Shown here: positions 54,925 to 62,693 of the stretch, piece after piece
Position numbering within the stretch: the stretch's first letter is position 1
How the letters are laid out: each line of letters opens with the position of its first letter
Origin: JAHFPN01 sp963765745
GTDB taxonomy: Bacteria > Pseudomonadota > Alphaproteobacteria > Rhizobiales > Xanthobacteraceae
Direction: 5' to 3'
DNA length: 64,000 nt
Assembly: GCA_963765745.1 (NCBI GenBank)
Contig: CAVXXM010000011.1
Coordinates: forward strand, 186,001 to 250,000
The notes under the pieces: generated by a model
What the model was told of the DNA's origin: nothing
Database searches by the model: none
What the model saw: the letters and a program-made list of their open reading frames with translations, nothing else
Position numbers and translations under genes: made by a program

Positions 54925-55719
54925 ATGGCCGACGATATCCATGAAATCTACGCGATCCGCTACGGGCACCACGAGCGCCGCTCGTCTGAGAATTTCATCG
55001 GCGGCGATCCGCACGACCATCTCTCGGCGATCAATTATTTCGTCTGGATCATCAAGGGCGCCCACGGCACGTTCGTCGTCGATACCGGCATGGACGAAGC
55101 GATGGCGACGAAACGCGGGCGCACGGTCGATAAGCCGATCGCCGAAGGCCTGCGCGCGCTCGGGATCGCGCCGGATACGATCGCGAAAGCCGTCGTGACG
55201 CATCTGCATTTCGATCACGCCGGTAACTACGATCTCTTCCCGCGCGCGCGTTATCACATGCAGGACACGGAGATGTTCTACGCCACCGGCCGCTGCATGT
55301 GCCACGCGCAGCAGCGCTGGGCGTTCGAAGAGGAAGACGTGGTGGCGATGGTGCGAAAAGTCTTCGCCGGCCGGGTCGAATTCCACGACGGCGACGACGA
55401 GCTTGCGCCCGGCATCACGCTGCACAAGATCGGCGGCCACTCCATGGGCCTGCAATGCGTGCGGGTGAAGACCCGGCGCGGCTACGTGGTGCTCGCCTCG
55501 GACGCGACCCACCTCTATCGGCACATCGAGGAAGGCCGCATCTTTCCGGTCGTGCACAATGCGGCCGACGTGCTCGAGGGCTACAAGACGATCAAGCGCC
55601 TGGCCGCATCGCCTTTGCACATCATTCCTGGGCACGATCCCAAGGTGCTGGAACTCTTTCCGGCCGCGCGGGCGGGCCTTGAGGGATGGGTCGCGCGGCT
55701 CGACGCCGATCCGAAATAG
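54925..55719 (+). CDS. N-acyl-homoserine-lactonase-family metallo-beta-lactamase-fold hydrolase
   Basis: A 264-residue MBL-fold hydrolase. The metal motif HLHFDHAGN is at 93-101, with further ligands expected at His in GGHSMG, Asp in ASDATH and His in IPGHDP. It resembles AttM/AiiB-type lactonases. It could quench acyl-homoserine lactones or open a lactone ring made by the neighbouring pathway; the operon context favours the catabolic role, but this is inference. The start at 54925 is set by spacing to the previous stop. Confidence 0.88.
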   Translation: MADDIHEIYAIRYGHHERRSSENFIGGDPHDHLSAINYFVWIIKGAHGTFVVDTGMDEAMATKRGRTVDKPIAEGLRALGIAPDTIAKAVVTHLHFDHAGNYDLFPRARYHMQDTEMFYATGRCMCHAQQRWAFEEEDVVAMVRKVFAGRVEFHDGDDELAPGITLHKIGGHSMGLQCVRVKTRRGYVVLASDATHLYRHIEEGRIFPVVHNAADVLEGYKTIKRLAASPLHIIPGHDPKVLELFPAARAGLEGWVARLDADPK

Positions 55720-55734
55720 ATCAGCGCGAATAGA

Positions 55735-56595
55735 TCAGCGTACTGGGCTTCCTGGCCGCGGACCGGGACGCGGCCGCGAGGTGATGAAGGCGGCGAGGTC
55801 CCAGGCCTGCTGCTCGGTCAGCAGCGGCGAATTGTAATCGATACCGAGCGGCATGTTGGAACGAATGAACGCCGCGGCGGTCGCTGGAATAGCCATGCCG
55901 GCGGCGGCGTTGAACGAGTTCGGTCCCCAGAGCGGCGGGATGGCGTAGCCGATGCCGGGCGGCGTGCGCGGATCGCCTTGGCCGTTCGGGCCGTGGCAGC
56001 GCGCGCACCATTGCGTGAAAACGGCGGCACCTCGCTGAGCATTCGGCGTCTGCTCCGCGGGCTTCAACGGCTTAAGTCCTGATCCGGGCACGCGCACGCC
56101 GACAGGGCTGTCGCGGGCGATGAACTGCATGTAAGCGACGAAGGCTTCCATCTCGCGGCCGTTCCTCGGCAAGGGCGAGCCGTTCATGCTCCGCGTCATG
56201 CAGCCATTGATGCGCTCGGCGAGCGACAGCACCATGTCGTTGAACATCATCGGAAACGACGCGAAGGCGGAAACGAGCGGCGCCGCGAAGGGCTTGAGCC
56301 CCGCGTTCATGTGGCAATGGGTGCAGGCGAGATCGTTGCCGGCGAAACGCTTGGCGGGATCGGTCGCGCTCTTGCCGATATGGCGCGGCGTCTCGACCAC
56401 GAGCTGCCAGCCATAGCGGATGAGGTCGGTCTCGGGGCCCGGCGGAAGCGCCGTGAGATCGCGGTGGCCGTACCAATTTTGCTGGCGGCCCCATTGGTCG
56501 TAGCCGAAGCCCACGCCCAGCAATACCGCCACCGCAAGCATGCCCACCCGGAGGATGTTGGACCAGTTGCGCTTCCAATAGCTCGTGCGGGCCAT
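55735..56595 (-). CDS. Dihaem c-type cytochrome, TsdA-like
   Basis: A 286-residue protein with an N-terminal membrane anchor or uncleaved signal (about 15-31) and two haem c sites, CTHCH (91-95) and CARCH (197-201). Cys132 in ERINGCMTRSMNG lies where TsdA thiosulfate dehydrogenases have their unusual Cys haem ligand; Met249 in SNMPLG is a candidate second-haem ligand. It is convergent with the lactonase operon. It could oxidise thiosulfate or serve as an electron acceptor for the GMC dehydrogenases; the sequence supports TsdA-like chemistry better. Confidence 0.88.
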   Translation of the reverse strand: MARTSYWKRNWSNILRVGMLAVAVLLGVGFGYDQWGRQQNWYGHRDLTALPPGPETDLIRYGWQLVVETPRHIGKSATDPAKRFAGNDLACTHCHMNAGLKPFAAPLVSAFASFPMMFNDMVLSLAERINGCMTRSMNGSPLPRNGREMEAFVAYMQFIARDSPVGVRVPGSGLKPLKPAEQTPNAQRGAAVFTQWCARCHGPNGQGDPRTPPGIGYAIPPLWGPNSFNAAAGMAIPATAAAFIRSNMPLGIDYNSPLLTEQQAWDLAAFITSRPRPGPRPGSPVR

Positions 56596-56699
56596 GGGGG
56601 CTCCGAATCATGCGCTGCTGCGGAGTTTACAGGCTTGTCGATCTTGCTGCCGCGCGGCGTTTCCTTCGCTATACCTTGCGGGACAAGGAGCCGGTTCGA

Positions 56700-57170
56700 A
56701 TGTTCCAATCGATCGGGGAATTCATCAGCGAAATCGCGGGCGGCAGCCGCCAACCGCAAGCATTCGGCGAGACCGATCTGCGCCTCGCCGCGGCTGCGCT
56801 GCTGGTGCACGTCGTCACGCTCGATCAGAATTTCGACGCGACCGAGCACGCCAAATTGCGCGACGTGCTGGCCTACCGCTTCGATCTCGGTCTCGAGGAG
56901 GCGGAGAAGCTCGTGCAGGCGGCGTTGCGCGCCGACAAGGAGGCGGTCGATCTCTATCGCTTCACCAGCGTGCTCAATCACCACCTCGACGAGGAAGGCC
57001 GCACGCGCATCGTCCAGATGATGTTCGAGGTCGCCTATGCCGACGGCACGCTCAGTGAATTCGAGGACAACGTGGTCTGGCGCGCGTCGGAACTGCTGAA
57101 CGTGCCGGCGCGCGAGCGGGTCACGCTGCGCCGGCAGATGCGGGAAGAAAAAGGCGAGAAACAGAGCTAG
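56700..57170 (+). CDS. TerB-like (tellurite resistance TerB) domain protein
   Basis: A 156-residue all-helical protein of the TerB-like family (COG4103). It contains LRLAAAALLVHVVTLDQNFDATEHAKL and IVQMMFEVAYADGTLSEFEDNVVWR, with the acidic repeats typical of TerB. The start at 56700 follows AAGGAG nine bases upstream. Function outside ter operons is unknown. It is divergent from the cytochrome gene and followed after 73 bases by the glutamine amidotransferase. Confidence 0.88.
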   Translation: MFQSIGEFISEIAGGSRQPQAFGETDLRLAAAALLVHVVTLDQNFDATEHAKLRDVLAYRFDLGLEEAEKLVQAALRADKEAVDLYRFTSVLNHHLDEEGRTRIVQMMFEVAYADGTLSEFEDNVVWRASELLNVPARERVTLRRQMREEKGEKQS

Positions 57171-57243
57171 CCATGCGTCGAAGTGCGATCTTGCGCCGGC
57201 CGGGCCGGCCCGCTTGAATGCGATCCAAATCCATGCGCGTCCG

Positions 57244-57954
57244 ATGAAGCCGATCCTCGTCCTTCTCCACCAGGAGCACTCGACCCCCGGCCGGGTCGGG
57301 CACATGCTCGAAGCGCGCGGCTTTCCGCTCGACATCCGCAAGCCCCGCTTCGGCGATCCACTGCCGGACACGCTCGCAGGCCATTCCGGCGTCGCCATAT
57401 TCGGCGGCCCGCAGAGCGCCAACGACAGCGAGGAATACGTGCGGCGCGAGATCGAGTGGCTCGAAGTGCCGCTCAAGGAGCAGACGCCGTTCTTCGGCAT
57501 CTGCCTTGGCGCCCAGTTCCTGGCGCGAAAGCTCGGCGGGCGCGTCGCCTTCCATCCCGAAGGACTGATCGAGGCCGGCTATTATCCGCTGAAACCGACG
57601 CCGCAGGGTGCGGCGCTGATGAACTGGCCGGACCACGTCTATCATTTTCATCGCGAGGGCTTCGATCTTCCCGCCGGCGCCGAGCTGCTGGCGGCGGGAG
57701 ATATTTTCGAGAACCAGGCGTTCCGCTACGGCAATGCGTTCGGCGTGCAGTTTCATCCGGAAGTGACGCATCACATGATGTGCCGCTGGACCGTGCGCGC
57801 CGCGCACCGGCTCGATCTTCCGGGCGCGCGTCCGCGCGAAGCGCATTTCGAGGACCGGCCGCTGCACGATCCGAAGGTGCGGTCGTGGCTGGCGAATTTT
57901 CTCGATTTCTGGACCGGACTGGCGCGCAAGCACGAGCGCGCGCCGGCAGCCTGA
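57244..57954 (+). CDS. Class I glutamine amidotransferase (GMP-synthase-like)
   Basis: A 236-residue stand-alone class I glutaminase domain: nucleophile Cys87 in FGICLGAQFLA, catalytic His and Glu in GVQFHPEVTHHM. Acceptors of such free-standing proteins are often unknown (glutamine amidotransferase YfcJ/GuaA-like). The start at 57244 (MKPILVLLH) is chosen from the fold's first strand; the 57214 ATG adds ten non-conserved residues. A 32-bp near-perfect palindrome begins five bases after the stop. Confidence 0.87.
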   Translation: MKPILVLLHQEHSTPGRVGHMLEARGFPLDIRKPRFGDPLPDTLAGHSGVAIFGGPQSANDSEEYVRREIEWLEVPLKEQTPFFGICLGAQFLARKLGGRVAFHPEGLIEAGYYPLKPTPQGAALMNWPDHVYHFHREGFDLPAGAELLAAGDIFENQAFRYGNAFGVQFHPEVTHHMMCRWTVRAAHRLDLPGARPREAHFEDRPLHDPKVRSWLANFLDFWTGLARKHERAPAA

Positions 57955-57958
57955 GCGT

Positions 57959-57990
57959 TTGCAAATTGCGATAGGTATCGCAATTTGCAA
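57959..57990. repeat. 32-bp palindrome with perfect 15-bp arms
   Basis: TTGCAAATTGCGATA and TATCGCAATTTGCAA face each other around GG. The arms are AT-richer than the surroundings. It is not followed by a T-tract on the plus strand, so it is a poor terminator for the amidotransferase gene and a good candidate operator or structural element. Confidence 0.85.
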
Positions 57991-58197
57991 CGCGCCGATG
58001 GTTAAGCGCAGGTAAACGCTTCCGACATCTGGTGGCTTACGAAATTTTCGCCACGACCCTTTGCGGTGCGCGCGACGATTCCGTCTGGCCGCGGCCTTGC
58101 TCATGCGAGCCCAGCCGGCATCAGGTTGTGCGTAGCCGGTGTGAATGATGGGAGACGGCCGCATGCGACCCCATTGGCCGTCTCCCGTTTTTCTTTT
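57991..58197 (+). ncRNA. Candidate small RNA ending in an orphan terminator
   Basis: No convincing coding frame lies between the palindrome and the terminator at 58150-58197, yet that terminator is strong and on the plus strand. The start is not defined; I give the palindrome end as the outer limit. It could equally be the distant 3' UTR of the amidotransferase transcript. I recognise no known RNA family. Confidence 0.3.
58150..58197 (+). terminator. Strong Rho-independent terminator without a nearby upstream gene
   Basis: Stem GGGAGACGGCC (58150-58160) pairs with GGCCGTCTCCC (58176-58186), followed by GTTTTTCTTTT. It lies about 200 bases after the amidotransferase stop and 49 bases before the tRNA-Ala 3' end on the opposite strand. 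Confidence 0.85.
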
Positions 58198-58245
58198 CCG
58201 GATTTGGAGAATCTCGCCTCAGGCCGGCCGCCTGTCGAGATGACC

Positions 58246-58321
<76 letters not shown>

Positions 58322-58491
58322 GGCCGAGGTGGGCGCCATCTAGGCTAGGGCCCCAAAGAGTGTCAAGCAAACGGCAGCCCACGGGATTTGCGTGGGCGAC
58401 TTCGTGCAGTCCGTGCGTCGACAAATACCGGCTTCCCCCGCGCGCCGCGAAACGCTATTCGATTGGCGCCTGTGCCGGGCCGGAGCTTCAC

Positions 58492-58770
58492 ATGAATCCC
58501 TTCCTTTGGCTGATAACGACCCTGATCAGTCTCTACATCTGGATTCTGATCGCCGCCGCGGTGTTGTCGTGGCTGGTCGCTTTCAACGTGGTCAATCCAC
58601 ACAATCAAATCGTGCGCGCCATCGGCAACGGGCTTTTTGCCATGACCGAACCGGCGCTGAGGCCGATCCGCAGCGTGCTGCCGAACTTGGGCGGGCTCGA
58701 TCTTTCGCCGGTGATCCTGATCCTTCTGCTCTTGTTCGTGGAGCGGCTGCTGTTCTGGATTTTCATCTAG
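58492..58770 (+). CDS. YggT family membrane protein
   Basis: A 92-residue protein with two membrane helices and the YggT pattern WILIAAAVLSWLVAFNVVNP and TEPALRPIRSVLPNLGGLDLSP. YggT proteins are linked to osmotic tolerance and cell division in some bacteria. The start at 58492 (MNPFLW) follows GGAG. It is immediately adjacent to the DUF167 gene and leads yggT-DUF167-folD. Confidence 0.93.
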   Translation: MNPFLWLITTLISLYIWILIAAAVLSWLVAFNVVNPHNQIVRAIGNGLFAMTEPALRPIRSVLPNLGGLDLSPVILILLLLFVERLLFWIFI

Positions 58771-59112
58771 GTGAATGCGAGCTCGGTGCGTCCCTGGAAA
58801 TCGGTAGCGGACGGAATCGTCATCATGGTCCGGGCGACGCCGAAGGCCGCGCGCGACGCGATCGAAGGCATCGAGCGGCTGGCGGACGGAAGTACGGTGT
58901 TGAAAGCGCGCGTGCGCGCGGCGCCGACCGATGGCGAGGCCAATGATGCGCTGGTGCGACTGATCGCGCGGGCGGCCACGGTACCGCCTTCGGCGGTCAC
59001 GCTGGTGCGCGGCGGTGCCGGCCGATTGAAAAGTTTTCGCCTCGATGGCGATCCGGCCAGGATTGCAGCGGCGCTCGAGGCGGCTTTGAGCGAGGGGAAG
59101 CAGGAACGATGA
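58771..59112 (+). CDS. DUF167 (YggU) family protein
   Basis: A 113-residue protein starting with GTG at the first base after the yggT stop. The DUF167 pattern is clear: VRATPKAARDAIEGI, LKARVRAAPTDGEANDALVRLIA and VTLVRGGAGRLKSFRLDG. Function is unknown. It overlaps folD by four bases. Confidence 0.93.
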   Translation: MNASSVRPWKSVADGIVIMVRATPKAARDAIEGIERLADGSTVLKARVRAAPTDGEANDALVRLIARAATVPPSAVTLVRGGAGRLKSFRLDGDPARIAAALEAALSEGKQER

Positions 59113-59993
59113 GCGCGCGAATTCTCGACGGCAAGGCGCTGGCGGCGGAAGTCCGCATCAAGGTCGCCGCGGAAGCCAAGCGTATCGGCGCGCTCTTGAA
59201 ACGCCCGCCGGGGCTCGCCGTGGTGCTGGTCGGCGAAAACGCGGCAAGCGTCGTCTATGTGCGCAACAAGGTGCGCACAACGGTCGAGCTCGGCATGGCA
59301 TCGTTCGAGCACAAGCTGCCGGCGGACACTTCCGAAGCCGATCTTCTCGCTATTGTGGCTCAGCTCAACGCCGATCCCAAGGTCGATGGAATTCTTGTGC
59401 AGCTTCCATTGCCGAAGCAGATCAATTCCGATCGCGTGCTCGCGGCCGTCGATCCGATGAAGGACGTGGACGGCTTCCATCCGGTCAATGCCGGGCGGCT
59501 GGCCACGGGTCTGCCGGCGCTGGTGCCCTGCACGCCGGTCGGCTGCGTGATGCTGGCCAAGCTCGTCCACCCGTCGCTCGCCGGTCTCGAAGCGGTGGTG
59601 CTGGGGCGGTCCAACATCGTTGGCAAGCCGCTGGCGCAGCTTCTGCTGCAGGAGAATGCGACGGTGACGATCGCGCATTCCAAGACGCGCGATCTTCCGG
59701 CCGTATGCCGGCGCGCGGATGTGCTGTTCGTAGCGATCGGCAAGCCCGAATTCGTGCGCGGCGATTGGATCAAGCCGGGCGCCACTGTGATCGATGTCGG
59801 CACCAATCGCGTACCGACGCCCGACGGCAAGGGCCGGCTGGTGGGCGACGTGGCGTTCGCCGAGGCGGTGAAGGTCGCGGGCGCGATCTCGCCTTCGCCG
59901 GGCGGCGTCGGGCCGATGACGATCGCGTGCCTGCAGGCCAATACGCTGCGCGCGGCCTGCATGCGCGCGGGGCTGCCGGCGCCAAACATTTGA
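59109..59993 (+). CDS. folD: Bifunctional methylenetetrahydrofolate dehydrogenase/methenyltetrahydrofolate cyclohydrolase
   Basis: A 294-residue FolD that interconverts one-carbon folates. It shows VGENAASVVYVRNKVRTTVE (catalytic Tyr-x3-Lys), DGILVQLPLPKQI, the VVLGRSNIVGKPLAQLLL nucleotide site and SPSPGGVGPMTIACLQANT. Intact and normal length. Its start overlaps the DUF167 stop. Confidence 0.97.
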   Translation: MSARILDGKALAAEVRIKVAAEAKRIGALLKRPPGLAVVLVGENAASVVYVRNKVRTTVELGMASFEHKLPADTSEADLLAIVAQLNADPKVDGILVQLPLPKQINSDRVLAAVDPMKDVDGFHPVNAGRLATGLPALVPCTPVGCVMLAKLVHPSLAGLEAVVLGRSNIVGKPLAQLLLQENATVTIAHSKTRDLPAVCRRADVLFVAIGKPEFVRGDWIKPGATVIDVGTNRVPTPDGKGRLVGDVAFAEAVKVAGAISPSPGGVGPMTIACLQANTLRAACMRAGLPAPNI

Positions 59994-59995
59994 GC

Positions 59996-60184
59996 CGTCA
60001 TTCCGGCCGAGCGGCCTCTTGGCCGCGAGAGCCGGAATCCATAAACGCAAACGGTTCGATTTTCTCAGGCGATGGTGGCTATGGATTCCGGGCTCGCCGC
60101 AACCCAAGTCGGCTATAGCCGACTTGGGAAATACGAATTGCCGATCTCGGATTTATCCGAGATCGGTGGCGCCCCGGAATGACG
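59996..60184. repeat. Palindromic intergenic repeat, copy R3, with nested palindromes
   Basis: The 189-bp element has ends CGTCATTCCGG and CCGGAATGACG, as in R2. It also contains a perfect 26-bp palindrome with arms CCCAAGTCGG/CCGACTTGGG at 60103-60128 and an 11-bp-arm hairpin CCGATCTCGGA/TCCGAGATCGG at 60141-60166. It fills the gap between folD and the GNAT gene. Confidence 0.75.
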
Positions 60185-60694
60185 TTAGCGCGACCAGCAG
60201 AAGGCGACCTTGTCGAGTACCTTGTCGCCGAAGCGCTCGGTCGAGCGCGCGATCGCACGGCCGCCGAGCGCGCGATAGAAGCTGACCGCCGCTTCGTTGT
60301 CGGAGAGCGCCCAGACCACCATGCTCGACTGGCCGCCTTGCGCGAGCTCGCGCTTGGCGGCGACGAACAGGCGGCGGCCGAAGCCGAGCCCTTGATACTC
60401 GGGTCGCAGATAAAGCTCGTAGATCTCGCCGGCATAAGGGAGGCTGCGCGCGCGGTTGCGGCCGAAATTGGTGTAGCCGGCGATGGAATCGCCGAAAGTG
60501 AGGAGCGCGATGCGCGAGCCGCGGCGAATGGCGGCATCCCACCAGGCGGGGCCGCGGCGGGCCACGAGCTTTTCGAGTTCGGTGCCCGGGATCAGGCCGC
60601 GATAGGCCGTGCGCCAAGCCTCGTCATGGGCTTCGGCGAGCTGGGGCGCGTCGTCGGTTTGGGCGCGCCGGATGTCGATTACGACCGTGCTCAT
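60185..60694 (-). CDS. GNAT family N-acetyltransferase
   Basis: A 169-residue GNAT with the acetyl-CoA loop region LRPEYQGLGFGRRLFVAAKREL and VWALSDNEAAVSFYRALGG. Substrate is unknown. It is convergent with folD across repeat R3, and 84 bases downstream of typA on the same strand. Confidence 0.9.
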   Translation of the reverse strand: MSTVVIDIRRAQTDDAPQLAEAHDEAWRTAYRGLIPGTELEKLVARRGPAWWDAAIRRGSRIALLTFGDSIAGYTNFGRNRARSLPYAGEIYELYLRPEYQGLGFGRRLFVAAKRELAQGGQSSMVVWALSDNEAAVSFYRALGGRAIARSTERFGDKVLDKVAFCWSR

Positions 60695-60778
60695 GGCCTA
60701 ATCGAAGCAAACTCGCCTGGGGGCTTCAAGAACTTCGTTAGCAAAAGGTGAATTTAGCCGCGCACCGAGGCATTGCGG

Positions 60779-62608
60779 TCACACCCCCTCGAGCTCGCGC
60801 CGGCGGTCCTCTCGCTTGCGCTCATGAGGGTCGAGCAGCTTCTTGCGCAGGCGGATCGACTTGGGGGTTATCTCCACCAGCTCTTCGTCGTTGATATAGG
60901 CGAGCGCCTTTTCGAGCGTCATCCGAATGGGTGGCGTCAGCCGCACCGCCTCGTCCTTGGAGGTGGTGCGGATGTTGGTCAGCTTCTTGCCCTTCAAGAC
61001 GTTCACTTCGAGGTCGTTGTCGCGGGTGTGCTCGCCGATGATCATGCCGCGATACACTTTCCAGCCGGGTTCGATGAGCATCGGTCCGCGCGCTTCCAGG
61101 TTCCACAGCGCATAGGCGACCGCCTCACCGTCGTCGGTGGAAATCAGAACGCCGGTGCGCCGGCCGGGAATGTCGCCCTTGTAGGGTGCATAGGCGTGGA
61201 ACAGGCGGTTCATTACCGCGGTGCCGCGCGTGTCGGTGAGCAACTCGCTTTGATAGCCGAGCAATCCGCGCGTTGGAACGTGGAACACGAGCCGAACGCG
61301 TCCGCCGCCCGAGGGACGCATCTCCATCATCTCGGCGCGGCGCTCGGAGAGCTTCTGCACGACGATGCCGGAATGGATCTCGTCTACGTCGATGACGACT
61401 TCCTCGATGGGTTCCAGGATCTCGCCGGTCTTCTCGTCGCGCGAAAGCACCACCTTGGGCCGCGACACCGACAGCTCGAAGCCCTCGCGGCGCATGGTCT
61501 CGATCAGGATCCCCAATTGCAGCTCACCGCGGCCGGCGACCTCGTAGGCGTCGTTCTCGCTCGATTCGGAAATGCGCAGCGCGATGTTGCCCTCGGCCTC
61601 GCGGAACAGCCGGTCGCGGATCATGCGGCCGGTGACCTTGTCGCCCTCGGTGCCGGCGAGCGGGCTGTCGTTCACGCGGAACGTCATCGCCAGCGTCGGC
61701 GGATCGATCGGCTGGGCGGGGAGAGGTTCGGTGACCTCGGGATCGGCGATGGTGTCGGCGACGTTGCCGAGCTCGAGCCCGGCGACGGCGACGATGTCGC
61801 CGGCGTGGGCCTCTTCCACCGCTACCCTGTTGAGACCGCGGAAGGCGAGCACCTTGGTGGTGCGCCCGGTTTCCACGAGACTGCCATCGCGGGCGAGCAC
61901 TTTTACGTTCTGACCCGCCTTGATCGAGCCCGACGTGATGCGGCCGGTGAGAACGCGGCCGAGATAGGGGTTGGCCTCGAGGATGGTGGCGAGCAGGCGG
62001 AGCGGCCCCTCCTCGATCGTGGGCGGCGCCACGTGGCGCACCACCAGATCGAACAAGGGCGCCATGCCTTGGTCCTTGGGGCCCTCGGGCGAGGTCGCCA
62101 TCCAGCCTTGCTTGGCCGAGCCGTAAAGCAGCGGGAAGTCGAGCTGGGCTTCGCTGGCATCGAGCGCCGCGAACAGGTCGAACACTTCGTTGGCGACCTG
62201 CTGCGGGCGGGCGTCGGAACGGTCCACCTTGTTGATGACGACGATCGGCTTCAGCCCGATCTTCAGCGCCTTGCCGACGACGAACTTGGTCTGCGGCAGC
62301 GGGCCTTCGGCGGCGTCCACCAGCACCAGCACGCCGTCGACCATGTTGAGAATCCGCTCGACCTCGCCGCCGAAATCGGCGTGGCCGGGCGTATCGACGA
62401 TGTTGATGCGCGTATCCTTCCACAGGACGGAGGTGACCTTGGCCAGGATCGTGATGCCGCGCTCGCGCTCCAGCTCGTTGGAATCCATCGCGCGCTCGGC
62501 CACCCGCTCGTTATCGCGGAAGGTGCCGGACTGCTGCAGCAGCCGGTCCACCAGCGTGGTCTTGCCGTGGTCGACGTGTGCGATGATGGCGACGTTGCGC
62601 AAAGGCAT
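60779..62608 (-). CDS. typA: Translational GTPase TypA/BipA
   Basis: A 609-residue ribosome-associated GTPase for ribosome assembly and stress. The start at 62608 (MPLRNVAIIAHVDHGKTT, G1 at 11-18) is set by homology; the in-frame ATG at 62668 adds 20 non-conserved residues. Further motifs are ERERGITI, DTPGHADFGGEVER, INKVDRSDARP, and the C-terminal EINTPKSIRLRKKLL-type segment (here EITPKSIRLRKKLLDP). It is intact. Confidence 0.97.
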   Translation of the reverse strand: MPLRNVAIIAHVDHGKTTLVDRLLQQSGTFRDNERVAERAMDSNELERERGITILAKVTSVLWKDTRINIVDTPGHADFGGEVERILNMVDGVLVLVDAAEGPLPQTKFVVGKALKIGLKPIVVINKVDRSDARPQQVANEVFDLFAALDASEAQLDFPLLYGSAKQGWMATSPEGPKDQGMAPLFDLVVRHVAPPTIEEGPLRLLATILEANPYLGRVLTGRITSGSIKAGQNVKVLARDGSLVETGRTTKVLAFRGLNRVAVEEAHAGDIVAVAGLELGNVADTIADPEVTEPLPAQPIDPPTLAMTFRVNDSPLAGTEGDKVTGRMIRDRLFREAEGNIALRISESSENDAYEVAGRGELQLGILIETMRREGFELSVSRPKVVLSRDEKTGEILEPIEEVVIDVDEIHSGIVVQKLSERRAEMMEMRPSGGGRVRLVFHVPTRGLLGYQSELLTDTRGTAVMNRLFHAYAPYKGDIPGRRTGVLISTDDGEAVAYALWNLEARGPMLIEPGWKVYRGMIIGEHTRDNDLEVNVLKGKKLTNIRTTSKDEAVRLTPPIRMTLEKALAYINDEELVEITPKSIRLRKKLLDPHERKREDRRRELEGV

Positions 62609-62693
62609 GAAGCGGTCCGAAACGGAGTGAGGAGCGGCGCAATCTACTGACGGATCGCGCCGTGGCAAGCATCGATTTCTTCTTAATTGGTTA

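Noticed and set aside
60773..62650. A 625-codon open frame antisense to typA
   Set aside because: It mirrors codon positions of TypA, has no recognisable domain, and its composition (many His, Asp, Glu, Arg) is that of a high-GC antisense shadow.
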